6,916 bases of DNA, from NCBI GenBank assembly GCA_938092195.1, contig CALKHD010000082.1:1-6916 (forward strand). Reading direction: 5' to 3'. Within the stretch, counting starts at the first letter, position 1, and each line of letters begins with the position of its first letter. The notes under the pieces are model-generated. The model did not search any database, had not been told where the DNA came from, and saw only the letters and a program-made list of their open reading frames with translations. Source of the stretch: an uncultured Flavobacteriales bacterium. Lineage in GTDB: Bacteria; Bacteroidota; Bacteroidia; Flavobacteriales_D; Sanyastnellaceae. Below, piece after piece: positions 1-6,395 of the stretch. Position numbers and translations under genes: made by a program.

Positions 1-141
1 TGTGCAGATCACGTGGTTGACTTGGGACCTGGAGGCGGAAGACATGGAGGAACATGTGTGGCCACCGGCACCCCAGAAAAAGTGGCACAATCCATGCAGT
101 CGACCACTGCCGCGTACCTCAAGGCGCGGTTGAACCCTTAA
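1..141 (+). CDS. uvrA: UvrA excinuclease ATPase, C-terminal end (partial)
   Basis: Frame 1 is open from the first base to a TAA at 139-141 and encodes the last 46 residues of a protein whose start lies outside the window. The pattern ADHVVDLGPGGG, then HGG, then ATGTPEKVA and a final AYLK matches the end of UvrA (ADWIVDLGPEGG...GG...GTPE.VA...T..FLK in E. coli). This tail follows the second ABC signature and Walker B region. UvrA is the damage-sensing ABC ATPase of nucleotide excision repair and loads UvrB in the cytoplasm. The usual Glu after DLGP is Gly here, and RH replaces the common acidic pair, so a UvrA-like paralogue is possible; the tail alone cannot separate the two. The following msrB begins 12 bases downstream on the same strand, so the two may be cotranscribed. 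Confidence 0.82.
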   Translation, partial: CADHVVDLGPGGGRHGGTCVATGTPEKVAQSMQSTTAAYLKARLNP

Positions 142-153
142 AAGACGCAACAC

Positions 154-693
154 ATGAAAACAGCTCCCCTCCTTTCATGGGCCTTTGCCTGCGCCATGGC
201 GCTCACAAGTTGCCAGGCCCAGAGTCAGTCCTCCACAAGCACCGAAGCCTCTGTCAACACCGACAGCACGTTGAACGTGTCCAAGTCCGAAGCTGAATGG
301 CGTGAAGAATTGCCCCACATGGCTTGTTTCGTTCTCCGCGAAAAAGGAACCGAACGTGCATTTTCCGGCGAATACTGGGACAACCACGAACCCGGGATGT
401 ACTGCTGTGCCGGATGCGGTCAGGCCTTGTTTGACGCCGATCATAAGTTCGAGTCTGGCACAGGTTGGCCGAGTTTCTTCCAACCTGCCGAAGGCACTTC
501 CGTTTTAGAAGAGTCAGATGACAGTTGGGGCATGCGCCGGGTCGAGGTGATGTGCTCGGCCTGCGGTGGACACTTGGGTCACGTCTTTGACGACGGCCCC
601 AAGCCCACTGGCCTCCGCTACTGCATCAATTCAGCTGCCTTGTCCTTTGTCCAGAGCGACAGCACCTCGGTGAAGGGCATTCAATACGACTGA
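154..693 (+). CDS. msrB: Peptide-methionine (R)-S-oxide reductase MsrB, lipoprotein form
   Basis: This 179-residue protein reduces methionine-R-sulfoxide in oxidised proteins. Residues 1-20 form a lipoprotein signal peptide (short basic start, hydrophobic core, lipobox LTSC with Cys20), followed by a Ser/Thr/Gln-rich linker to about residue 45. The enzyme should therefore be anchored in the cell envelope, not free in the cytoplasm. The SelR/MsrB domain fills residues 46-168. It has REKGTERAFSGEYWD (62-76), two zinc CxxC pairs (Cys85/Cys88 and Cys134/Cys137), SGTGWPSF (101-108), GGHLGHVFDDGP (138-149) and the catalytic motif RYCINSA with Cys157. All expected active-site and zinc residues are present. 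Cys58 lies just before the domain core and could act as a resolving cysteine, which is inference. The ATG at 154 is chosen because it gives the complete signal peptide. No strong ribosome-binding site is visible. It follows uvrA by 12 bases and ends before a bidirectional terminator. Confidence 0.95.
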   Translation: MKTAPLLSWAFACAMALTSCQAQSQSSTSTEASVNTDSTLNVSKSEAEWREELPHMACFVLREKGTERAFSGEYWDNHEPGMYCCAGCGQALFDADHKFESGTGWPSFFQPAEGTSVLEESDDSWGMRRVEVMCSACGGHLGHVFDDGPKPTGLRYCINSAALSFVQSDSTSVKGIQYD

Positions 694-738
694 AAGGGGA
701 CTCCCCTCGTCCTCTTCAGGACCCCTAACCACAAACGA

Positions 739-763
739 AAAACGGCGCCCAAGGCGCCGTTTT
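739..763. terminator. Bidirectional rho-independent terminator
   Basis: A perfect inverted repeat has an 11-bp stem (AAAACGGCGCC at 739-749 and GGCGCCGTTTT at 753-763) with a 3-base CAA loop. On the plus strand the GC-rich stem ends in TTTT; on the minus strand the complement of the A-run at 738-742 gives TTTTT. It lies 45 bases after the msrB stop and 23 bases after the stop of the minus-strand gene that ends at 787. It can therefore end transcription of both convergent units. Confidence 0.9.
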
Positions 764-786
764 CATTGAACCCAATGGATGGGGAA

Positions 787-1416
787 TCAGCGAATGCTCA
801 ATTCCACTTTCCTCACGTCAATCAAACGCGGGACAAGGCTGTCCGGATACTGGGCCAAATCTTCGAGGTTGCGCAATGGCAGTGGGCGGGTGCGTCCATG
901 CAGATTCAATCGTCCGGTCACTTCTCCCTCCGTGGTCAACTGCATCAAGAGGAGTTTGCCGTCCGGGCCTGCAGCAGCTTGGCGCATGTCAGGGGTCACA
1001 AACCATGCACCATTGTCGGTGTAAAGCTTCTCCCCCTTCTCGAAACCTGAGAAGTCCATCAAGAACGCGGTCAATGCATTCATGTAGTTGTCCTCAAATC
1101 CAATCGTGACCCAGCTGTCGTACTTCAATCCCGGCTCGCTTTGAACGGTGGCGCGCTGAAGATCGTTGGCACTGTTGGCCCCCAATTCGTGCTGATAAAA
1201 AGGCGCAGTGCTGCTGACCTCCAAGTAATCGGAGCCATCGCCAAAGACGGCATCGATCACATCACCTTCGCCCTCCATTTGGGCATATACCCGATACGTG
1301 CGGCCAGGCACTTCGCCCTTGTTGTCCACTTCCTCCACGACCAAACTTTTGAATTGGGCCTGTGAAGCAAGAACGGATCCTAAGAAAAGAGCCAGGGTCA
1401 AAAAACGAGAAACCAT
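787..1416 (-). CDS. Exported protein related to the adhesin N-terminal domain
   Basis: This 209-residue protein has no function I can name. Residues 1-21 are a Sec signal peptide (MVSRF, hydrophobic core, cleavage after ASQAQ or nearby). The ATG at 1416 is chosen because it places that signal peptide at the N terminus; the frame stays open further upstream, but only as read-through of the preceding gene's region. The mature part looks like a beta-rich globular domain. It carries TYRVYA (40-45), KYDSWVTIG (98-106), GAWFVT (136-141) and GKLLLMQLTT (153-162). The same motifs appear in the same order and with near-identical spacing in the N-terminal domain of the large adhesin at the head of this operon, so the two are paralogous domains. 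I recall similar YRVYA/YDSWVTIG domains in other secreted Bacteroidota proteins, but cannot confirm this here. It has no cysteine, no lipobox and no recognisable T9SS sorting signal, so a periplasmic or outer-membrane-associated site is as likely as full secretion. It starts 8 bases after the PorP/SprF stop and is the last gene before the terminator. Confidence 0.85.
   Translation of the reverse strand: MVSRFLTLALFLGSVLASQAQFKSLVVEEVDNKGEVPGRTYRVYAQMEGEGDVIDAVFGDGSDYLEVSSTAPFYQHELGANSANDLQRATVQSEPGLKYDSWVTIGFEDNYMNALTAFLMDFSGFEKGEKLYTDNGAWFVTPDMRQAAAGPDGKLLLMQLTTEGEVTGRLNLHGRTRPLPLRNLEDLAQYPDSLVPRLIDVRKVELSIR
895..1353 (-). other. YRxYA/YDSW domain, stand-alone copy
   Basis: Residues 22-174 of the 209-residue protein form the second copy of a domain also found in the adhesin at 4933-5472. 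From the Tyr of YDSW to the Phe of FVT there are 40 residues here and 41 in the adhesin. From that Phe to the Gly of GxxLxxQ there are 14 in both, and from that Gly to the Gln there are 6 in both. Domain borders are approximate. Confidence 0.75.
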
Positions 1417-1424
1417 GTTTGAAG

Positions 1425-2405
1425 TCAATTGCGAATGATGAGATTCCTGTCCAAGAGTCGGCCACCAAAGCCTTTGCGAGAAAAGCCAACTCCACGACGT
1501 GGGATAACGTAAGATACCGTGATTTCGTGGGTGTTTGGTGAAAGATTCCCAACGGCGCCAGTTCCTGCATCGTATGCATAACCCACTTGAATGTCCTGGA
1601 AAATGGCCCCTGCCGACAAGATGAATGCATCTCCTTGACGGAATCCCATTCCTCCCCAATAGCGGTTGTCAAACAACGCCCGAGCGTGCAAGTCCAATTG
1701 AACCGGCGTCAATTCTGTGAAACGAAGCATCACAGCTGGCTGCAAGGTCCACTGCTGGTCCAGCGCATAGTCATAGCGTCCAGAAAGGGCATAGTGGCGC
1801 ACGCCCCGATTCCGGGTGTTGGTGGGCTCTGACTCCAAACCGAATGGGGTTTGCATCAAATTGCTCACGGCGAAGCCAAATTGATAGAACTCACCAAACA
1901 CCATGAGACCAAAACGGGCGTCAAAGGCGAAGTTGCTCTCAATGGCACCTGTGATGGCGGGGTCATCCGGTTGCCACAACTGTAGATCCGACCCGTCAAA
2001 ACGGGTGTTCCTGCCCATCAAACCAATGCCAAATGCCACAGCATCTTGGTTGTTCAAGTCCACGGTGTAAGTGCCTGCAAGCTCCACACCTGTGTTGCGG
2101 AAAGCCCCTCCGTGGTCGTCCCTCTCCACCACAACGCCGAAACCAAAACGGTTGGGCAGGCTGGATGTGACGGTCACAGAACTGGTCGTGGGTGCCCCAT
2201 TGAATCCCGCCCACTGTTCTCTGTGGTTCAAGGAAGCAAAGGTCCCCAGCTCCGTTCCTGCAAATGCCGGATTGATCAGAAAGGGGTTCTGAACGAATTG
2301 ACTCTGGCGGGAAAGCTGTTGGGCGTTCACTCCACCTGTGAAGAGGAGTGCAACAACAGCGGCCAATTGGGCCGCGCGCTTGGCGATGATGATCATGTTG
2401 CGCAT
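1425..2405 (-). CDS. PorP/SprF family type IX secretion outer-membrane protein
   Basis: This 326-residue protein belongs to the PorP/SprF family of outer-membrane proteins tied to the type IX secretion system. Residues 1-28 are a signal peptide ending VNAQ. The mature protein opens with the family hallmark SQFVQNPFLINPAFAG (35-50), followed by NHREQWAGFNGAPTT (60-74). The rest alternates short aromatic and glycine-rich strands typical of an outer-membrane barrel, including YWGGMGFRQGDAF (249-261), GYAYD (275-279) and a late THEITVSY strand (292-299). Length is normal for the family. In Flavobacterium johnsoniae, SprF is required for surface delivery of SprB, a type B cargo. The adhesin gene ends only 4 bases upstream here, so this is probably its dedicated partner. 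Either ATG, at 2405 or 2396, could be the start; both keep the signal peptide, and 2405 is taken because of the tight coupling. Because PorP and SprF subtypes cannot be separated by eye, no symbol is given. Confidence 0.93.
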   Translation of the reverse strand: MRNMIIIAKRAAQLAAVVALLFTGGVNAQQLSRQSQFVQNPFLINPAFAGTELGTFASLNHREQWAGFNGAPTTSSVTVTSSLPNRFGFGVVVERDDHGGAFRNTGVELAGTYTVDLNNQDAVAFGIGLMGRNTRFDGSDLQLWQPDDPAITGAIESNFAFDARFGLMVFGEFYQFGFAVSNLMQTPFGLESEPTNTRNRGVRHYALSGRYDYALDQQWTLQPAVMLRFTELTPVQLDLHARALFDNRYWGGMGFRQGDAFILSAGAIFQDIQVGYAYDAGTGAVGNLSPNTHEITVSYVIPRRGVGFSRKGFGGRLLDRNLIIRN

Positions 2406-2409
2406 GGCT

Positions 2410-5400
2410 TCAGTATTTCAAGGTTACCGTTCCTGTGATGGGCTCCGCTCCCGCGAACACCGTGATCACGTAGTAGTAGTCACTGGCAGGCAGCAATGCA
2501 CCATTGAAGGTGCCATCCCACCACGTTGTACCTGGAGAGGACCGGAAGAGCATTTGCCCCCAGCGGTTGAACACCTGGACTTCACTCTGGGGGAAAAACT
2601 CCAATCCTCCAACCACCCAACGGTCGTTGATGCCATCGCCATTCGGGGTCAATGCGTCGGCGATGAACAGGCAGTCTTCCGTGGGTTCGACCGTGGCCAA
2701 GAAACCCAAGGTGCAGCCAATGTTGTCAGTCACCGTCACGCTGTAGACATCCTCGGGCAAACCAATGGCCGTGGCTGTGACTTGGTCATCGTTGTCGCTC
2801 CAGACATAGGAGATGGGCTGCTGCCCCCCTGTCACTGCTGCGGTCGCAGTGCCGTCTGAGGTTTGCCAGCATGTGACCGGTGAGGTGAAAATCTCGACCA
2901 ACATGTCGGTGATGATGTCGGCTTCCACCAAGAATGTAGAATCGGCCGTGCATCCCGCAGTGTCGGCAGCGGAAACTGAATACTCCCCTTCAAACAAGTT
3001 GAGTACATCCACGTCCTCGCCCACGAATTCCCAGGCCGACTCGCCTGTTCCACCTGTGGTTCCGATGATGGCCACTCCGTCATCCATTCCTGTGCACGTC
3101 ACATTTTGAATGGTGATGTCAAACAACAAGGGGTCTGGCTCTTCAATCACCACCGTCACTGAATCGGTGCACAATTCTTCATCCGTCAAATACAAATCGT
3201 ACGTATCGGCGCAGAGGTTCACAAGGTTGCTCACCACCACCGAAGTGGAATCCGAAATCGAACCGCTGTACAAGGTCAACACCCCTGTTCCTCCGCCGAT
3301 GCTCAATTCAATGCCCCCGTTACAATCCCCACCGCAATCTGGGAATACCGTGGTCAAGACTTCCAACTGGATGGGATCGGGCTCAGGAATGGACACAATC
3401 AAGCTGTCGCTGCAGCCCAAGGTGTCCCCCACCACCAGGGTAAGGCTGTCGGCTCCCAGAGAAAATAAGGTGTCTGGCAGGGTGGAGATGACAAAGGGAG
3501 AAATCAGCCCTAAGGTGCCACTGCCGCCAATGGCATCGATCACCAGCACGCCATCCCCTGCACCTGTGCAAGAGATTGGAGAAATGGTGGGAAGAATTTC
3601 GATGTTGGCTGGCTCCTCCACGCTGGCTGCATAAAAAGCACTGGTGCATCCAACACTGTCCTGAACCAACACTTCGTAGTTGCCGGCAGGAACATTGAAA
3701 CAATTGCCGTCCAGACTTCCCGTGGGAAGAGGAACAAGCTGCGGCTGCAACGGGCCCGTGCCTCCTTGCAAGCTGTCCAAACAAATTTGACCGCTGTCCT
3801 CGCCACTGCAAGGGACATTGGTGACCGAGTAGGAGAACTGGATGGTGTCCGGCCCCAAAACAGAAAGGGTATCCACCACCAAGCATTCATTGCCATCCTC
3901 TGTGATGTGCACGTAGGTGCCTGCGCAAAGCTGACCGGAAATGGCATCCAAACCGTCCACAGTGGTGACCGTGAGTTGGTAGGGCAACTCTCCGCCCTCG
4001 ATGTCGGCCAGGATCAATCCGTTGCAATCTCCAGCACAGGCCACATCCGTGACCGCGTAATCCACCGAAAGTCCATCGGGCTCTGCGATCACAATCGAGT
4101 CAGTCAGGGTACATCCATTTTCATCGATCAGGGTGAACGTGTAGGTTCCGCTCGGAAGGCTGTCTTGGGTGTAATCCACAGCTCCTTCGAAATCAATGGA
4201 AACCCCGATTTCGGGAACCTCAAAAGTCACAAAACCTGTTCCCCCTGCCACAGAAGCGTCGAAGCTGGCATCGCTGTATCCCGTGCAGCTGACTTCGGTG
4301 TCGCTCACATCAAAAAAGAGCGCCTCAGGACATGAAACCGTGATCAAAGTGTCTTTGGAACATCCGGATTCGTCGGCCACCTCAATCAGGTAGTTCCCAT
4401 CCCCACCAAAGCATGAAAGGGGCCCAAAGCAGCCACTGGCATCCGGGTTGAGCAAGAGTCCAAGGTCATTGGAAGCTTGCGCGGTCAGGTCGCCTGTTCC
4501 TCCCTCTGCCGTGAAGCAAACGGTGGCCTCGTCGAGCTCTCCGCAAAGGTTGTCTTCTGTCAAGGTGGCGGTGAGGACAATTTCATCGGGAGAGAGAAAG
4601 GCAAAGACCCCTGTCGTGTCCCGGCACGTGTTGGAAGAAAACGCCACTGTTCTGGCCGTGTCCACCAAGGCCACGAAGTAGTTGCCCTCGCCAATGGCGT
4701 CAAATGTGGGGTTGCCCACTTGTTGCTGAACCAGCACTGTATCCGTGCTGGTCAATTCAAACAAGCTGTATTCCACTGAAGCATTGAACGCCTCCAAGGG
4801 GTTGTTCGGAATCACCTCCACGCTGGCAGAGTCTCCGTAACAGTCAATCCCCTGCATGACCGTGAATTGCGGGTCGATCATGGGCTCGCAGAAGTCACCC
4901 ACCTCCACAAGACCATTGGTGCACTGGGTCAAAATATCGGTTCCTTGTTGAAAGGAGACACAGACTTGAAACGAAAAGCTTTCACAGGTGACGATTTGCC
5001 CAATCAAGGCCCGTCCACCCACCACATTGTCGTGCACAGGGCTGGCATTGGTCACAAACAATCCACCTTGGGTGACCAAGTCTGAGCACATGTCGAAACC
5101 CGGCGGAAACGTTCCTGGAGGCACGGTCACCGTCACACCTGATGTCAATTGCTCAATGTGTGTGGTCCACCAAGAGTCGTAATTCAGCGTTGGAAAGTTG
5201 CTGGCCAATGCAGGGTTGATGGTGGCTGCATTGTGATAGCTCTCTGTTGGGGGAAGGCTCCAATTGTAGCAACCGCAAGGCGCATCGTAACCAAATGCCG
5301 GGATCACCGGATCCGAAATGTCGTCGGCAGCCAGTCCCAACATAATGAAGTCATCATCGGGCAAGACCGCATAGAGACGGTAGCGGCGGTACCCGTCAGG

Positions 5401-5550
5401 CACCACGCCTTGCGGGCCTTCAAGGCCGTCATAAAGGACGGTATCCAAGACGACGTCGACCTGAAGGTCAAAGGTTTGAGCTTGTGAAGATTGGACCAGA
5501 ACTAGGCCGATCAACAGGCTCAGGAATAGGTGAATTCGTTGTGCTCCCAT
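2410..5550 (-). CDS. Large SprB-like adhesin with type B T9SS sorting domain
   Basis: This 1046-residue protein is probably a cell-surface adhesin exported by Sec and then by the type IX secretion system. Residues 1-25 (MGAQRIHLF, hydrophobic core, QSSQAQ) are a signal peptide. The frame extends 14 codons upstream to a GTG at 5592, but the ATG at 5550 puts the signal peptide at the N terminus and is preferred. Residues about 27-206 form a YRxYA/YDSW domain. Residues about 235-956 hold nine cysteine-framed SprB-like repeats of roughly 75-100 residues. Residues 960-1046 are the gliding-motility-associated CHU_C domain, with LTPNGDGINDRW (967-978), VFNRWGQMLF (993-1002), WDGTFNG and a final GTVTLKY. 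Composition is extreme: only two lysines, and no Lys or Arg between K399 and R977. The protein is far smaller than F. johnsoniae SprB, so a role in adhesion or surface layer is inferred, and gliding is not established. It heads a three-gene minus-strand unit; its promoter should lie in or just beyond the 74-bp divergent gap. Confidence 0.92.
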   Translation of the reverse strand: MGAQRIHLFLSLLIGLVLVQSSQAQTFDLQVDVVLDTVLYDGLEGPQGVVPDGYRRYRLYAVLPDDDFIMLGLAADDISDPVIPAFGYDAPCGCYNWSLPPTESYHNAATINPALASNFPTLNYDSWWTTHIEQLTSGVTVTVPPGTFPPGFDMCSDLVTQGGLFVTNASPVHDNVVGGRALIGQIVTCESFSFQVCVSFQQGTDILTQCTNGLVEVGDFCEPMIDPQFTVMQGIDCYGDSASVEVIPNNPLEAFNASVEYSLFELTSTDTVLVQQQVGNPTFDAIGEGNYFVALVDTARTVAFSSNTCRDTTGVFAFLSPDEIVLTATLTEDNLCGELDEATVCFTAEGGTGDLTAQASNDLGLLLNPDASGCFGPLSCFGGDGNYLIEVADESGCSKDTLITVSCPEALFFDVSDTEVSCTGYSDASFDASVAGGTGFVTFEVPEIGVSIDFEGAVDYTQDSLPSGTYTFTLIDENGCTLTDSIVIAEPDGLSVDYAVTDVACAGDCNGLILADIEGGELPYQLTVTTVDGLDAISGQLCAGTYVHITEDGNECLVVDTLSVLGPDTIQFSYSVTNVPCSGEDSGQICLDSLQGGTGPLQPQLVPLPTGSLDGNCFNVPAGNYEVLVQDSVGCTSAFYAASVEEPANIEILPTISPISCTGAGDGVLVIDAIGGSGTLGLISPFVISTLPDTLFSLGADSLTLVVGDTLGCSDSLIVSIPEPDPIQLEVLTTVFPDCGGDCNGGIELSIGGGTGVLTLYSGSISDSTSVVVSNLVNLCADTYDLYLTDEELCTDSVTVVIEEPDPLLFDITIQNVTCTGMDDGVAIIGTTGGTGESAWEFVGEDVDVLNLFEGEYSVSAADTAGCTADSTFLVEADIITDMLVEIFTSPVTCWQTSDGTATAAVTGGQQPISYVWSDNDDQVTATAIGLPEDVYSVTVTDNIGCTLGFLATVEPTEDCLFIADALTPNGDGINDRWVVGGLEFFPQSEVQVFNRWGQMLFRSSPGTTWWDGTFNGALLPASDYYYVITVFAGAEPITGTVTLKY
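2413..2673 (-). other. CHU_C type B T9SS sorting domain
   Basis: The last 87 residues of the adhesin match the gliding-motility-associated C-terminal (CHU_C) family. A Pro/Asn/Gly/Asp-rich LTPNGDGIND opening is followed by a VQVFNRWGQ strand, WWDGTFNG, an LLPASDYYYVITV strand and a terminal GTVTLKY. These domains direct cargo through the type IX system. Type B signals need more of the protein than type A signals and typically rely on a PorP/SprF partner, which is encoded next door. Confidence 0.93.
2686..4848 (-). repeat. Array of about nine SprB-like protein repeats
   Basis: Each unit begins with a motif like VxCxGxxDGxxxxxxxGGTG and ends with a DxxGCxxDSxxVxEPD strand. The first cysteines sit at residues 237, 336, 422, 505, 581, 661, 739, 819 and 894 of the 1046-residue protein. 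Their codons start at 4842, 4545, 4287, 4038, 3810, 3570, 3336, 3096 and 2871 on the minus strand. Spacing between the last seven is 75-83 residues. The first two units are longer and more divergent. Each unit also has a second cysteine near its end (for example 480, 556, 635, 713, 794, 867, 946), consistent with disulfides outside the cell. The units are clearly related but diverged in sequence, so this is an old array and not a recent tandem duplication. Confidence 0.85.
4933..5472 (-). other. YRxYA/YDSW domain, adhesin N-terminal copy
   Basis: Residues about 27-206 of the adhesin contain RRYRLYA (55-61), NYDSWWT (123-129), GLFVT (163-167) and GRALIGQIVT (179-188). They align with the 209-residue protein encoded at the end of the operon. 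Unlike that copy, this one is rich in cysteine (CGCYN at residues 92-96, with further Cys at 155, 189, 197, 210 and 221). Because the sorting domain is at the C terminus, this domain is probably the outward-facing end; that orientation is inferred. Confidence 0.75.
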
Positions 5551-5624
5551 GGCTTTTGGTCCGGTAATTTGCAGTGACAGGCCATCACGCACTTTCCGGA
5601 GGGGGCCGCAAAATAACGCAATTG

Positions 5625-6383
5625 ATGCAGGGTGTAGTCATTGAATCATCACGTACTGGTCACATAAGGTTGCTTCATGAGGACGACCGTTACCTCATCG
5701 TGTCCAAACCGGCAGGACTTTTGGTCCACAGAACCCCAATAGATGCTCACGAACCGGAGAACTTAAAAGATCTGTTGCGCGGCCATTTTTCGGGTAAACT
5801 TGATCCGGTTCACCGTTTGGACAAACCCACCAGCGGGGTGATTGTCTTTGGGAAAGACGTGGAAGCGATTGATGCCTGCAAGCAACAATTCGAATCCAAG
5901 AAGACAGATAAATCCTACATGGCCGTGGTGCGAGGTTGGATCGATGCTGCGGGCTGCATTGGCAAACCCCTTCCCAAAGGAATGACCGGCCCCACCAAGC
6001 TGGCACAGACCTCGTTTGCGCCATTGGCAAAATGCGAATTGCCGTACACCATCAGCCGCTATTCCTCTGCCCGGTTCTCCCTCATGCAATGCACGCCTCA
6101 CACAGGTCGTTACCATCAAATACGCCTGCACTTTAGACACTTTCGTCACCCCATTGTGGGTGACAGCCAACATGGCGACAAGCACCAAAACAGAGCATTT
6201 GCGGAATTCACCGGAACCCATGGACTTTTGCTTCATGCGCGGAGTTTTGCATTTGACCATCCAGAAGGTGGCCGCCTGTCCATCACGGCAGGATTGCCCC
6301 CCAGCTGGATACAGCTCCAACCACACACGGGCTGGGACTTGAATGAATTCACCTCTGAGCAAACCACCCGAGATGAGCCTTGA
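5625..6383 (+). CDS. truC: tRNA pseudouridine synthase, TruC type (RluA family)
   Basis: This 252-residue cytoplasmic enzyme belongs to the RluA family of pseudouridine synthases. E. coli TruC converts U65 of certain tRNAs to pseudouridine. The RluA catalytic motif is HRLDKPTSGVIVFGK (63-77), with Asp66 as the predicted catalytic aspartate. TruC-like features that separate it from RluA, RluC and RluD are LVHRTPIDAHE (33-43), YTISRYSSARFSLMQ (141-155), GRYHQIRLHFRHFRHPIVGD (161-180) and QHGDKHQNR (182-190). LLLHA (201-205) and a late TAGLPPSWIQ follow. These correspond to E. coli LVHRSWLDRDE, GRKHQLRRHLAHLRHPIIGD, KHGDLRQNR and LMLHA. The ATG at 5625 is preferred over the in-frame GTG at 5574 because family members begin only shortly before the LHEDDRYLIVSKPAG segment. 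It is divergent from the adhesin operon, and the DUF3089 gene follows after 12 bases. Confidence 0.9.
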   Translation: MQGVVIESSRTGHIRLLHEDDRYLIVSKPAGLLVHRTPIDAHEPENLKDLLRGHFSGKLDPVHRLDKPTSGVIVFGKDVEAIDACKQQFESKKTDKSYMAVVRGWIDAAGCIGKPLPKGMTGPTKLAQTSFAPLAKCELPYTISRYSSARFSLMQCTPHTGRYHQIRLHFRHFRHPIVGDSQHGDKHQNRAFAEFTGTHGLLLHARSFAFDHPEGGRLSITAGLPPSWIQLQPHTGWDLNEFTSEQTTRDEP

Positions 6384-6395
6384 AAAATTTGCCAC

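Noticed and set aside
695..707. Small hairpin AGGGG-ACT-CCCCT just after the msrB stop.
   Set aside because: The stem is only five base pairs and no T-tract follows. The strong stem at 739-763 explains termination.
1262..1672. Minus-strand 136-codon frame and the upstream extension of the 787-1416 gene to 1659.
   Set aside because: Both overlap the C-terminal coding part of the PorP/SprF gene in other frames. The ATG at 1416 with its signal peptide explains the real gene.
3110..3634. Plus-strand 174-codon Ser/Thr/Pro-rich frame opposite the adhesin repeats.
   Set aside because: It is the antisense of the SprB-like repeat region; its low-complexity look mirrors the biased composition of the adhesin and no start signal or domain supports it.
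5574..5588. GTGA-N7-TCAC inverted repeat in the divergent gap, resembling a Crp/Fnr-type operator core.
   Set aside because: The half-sites are only four bases, the spacer is seven instead of six, and the flanking bases are not symmetrical. No regulator gene is present, so it is too weak to annotate.
5551..5624. Possible Bacteroidota promoter elements: TAATTTG at 5565-5571 on the plus strand, and TATTTTG on the minus strand near 5610-5618.
   Set aside because: Each is one base short of the TAnnTTTG consensus, and no TTG element lies at a suitable distance upstream. A promoter is expected here but its position cannot be supported.
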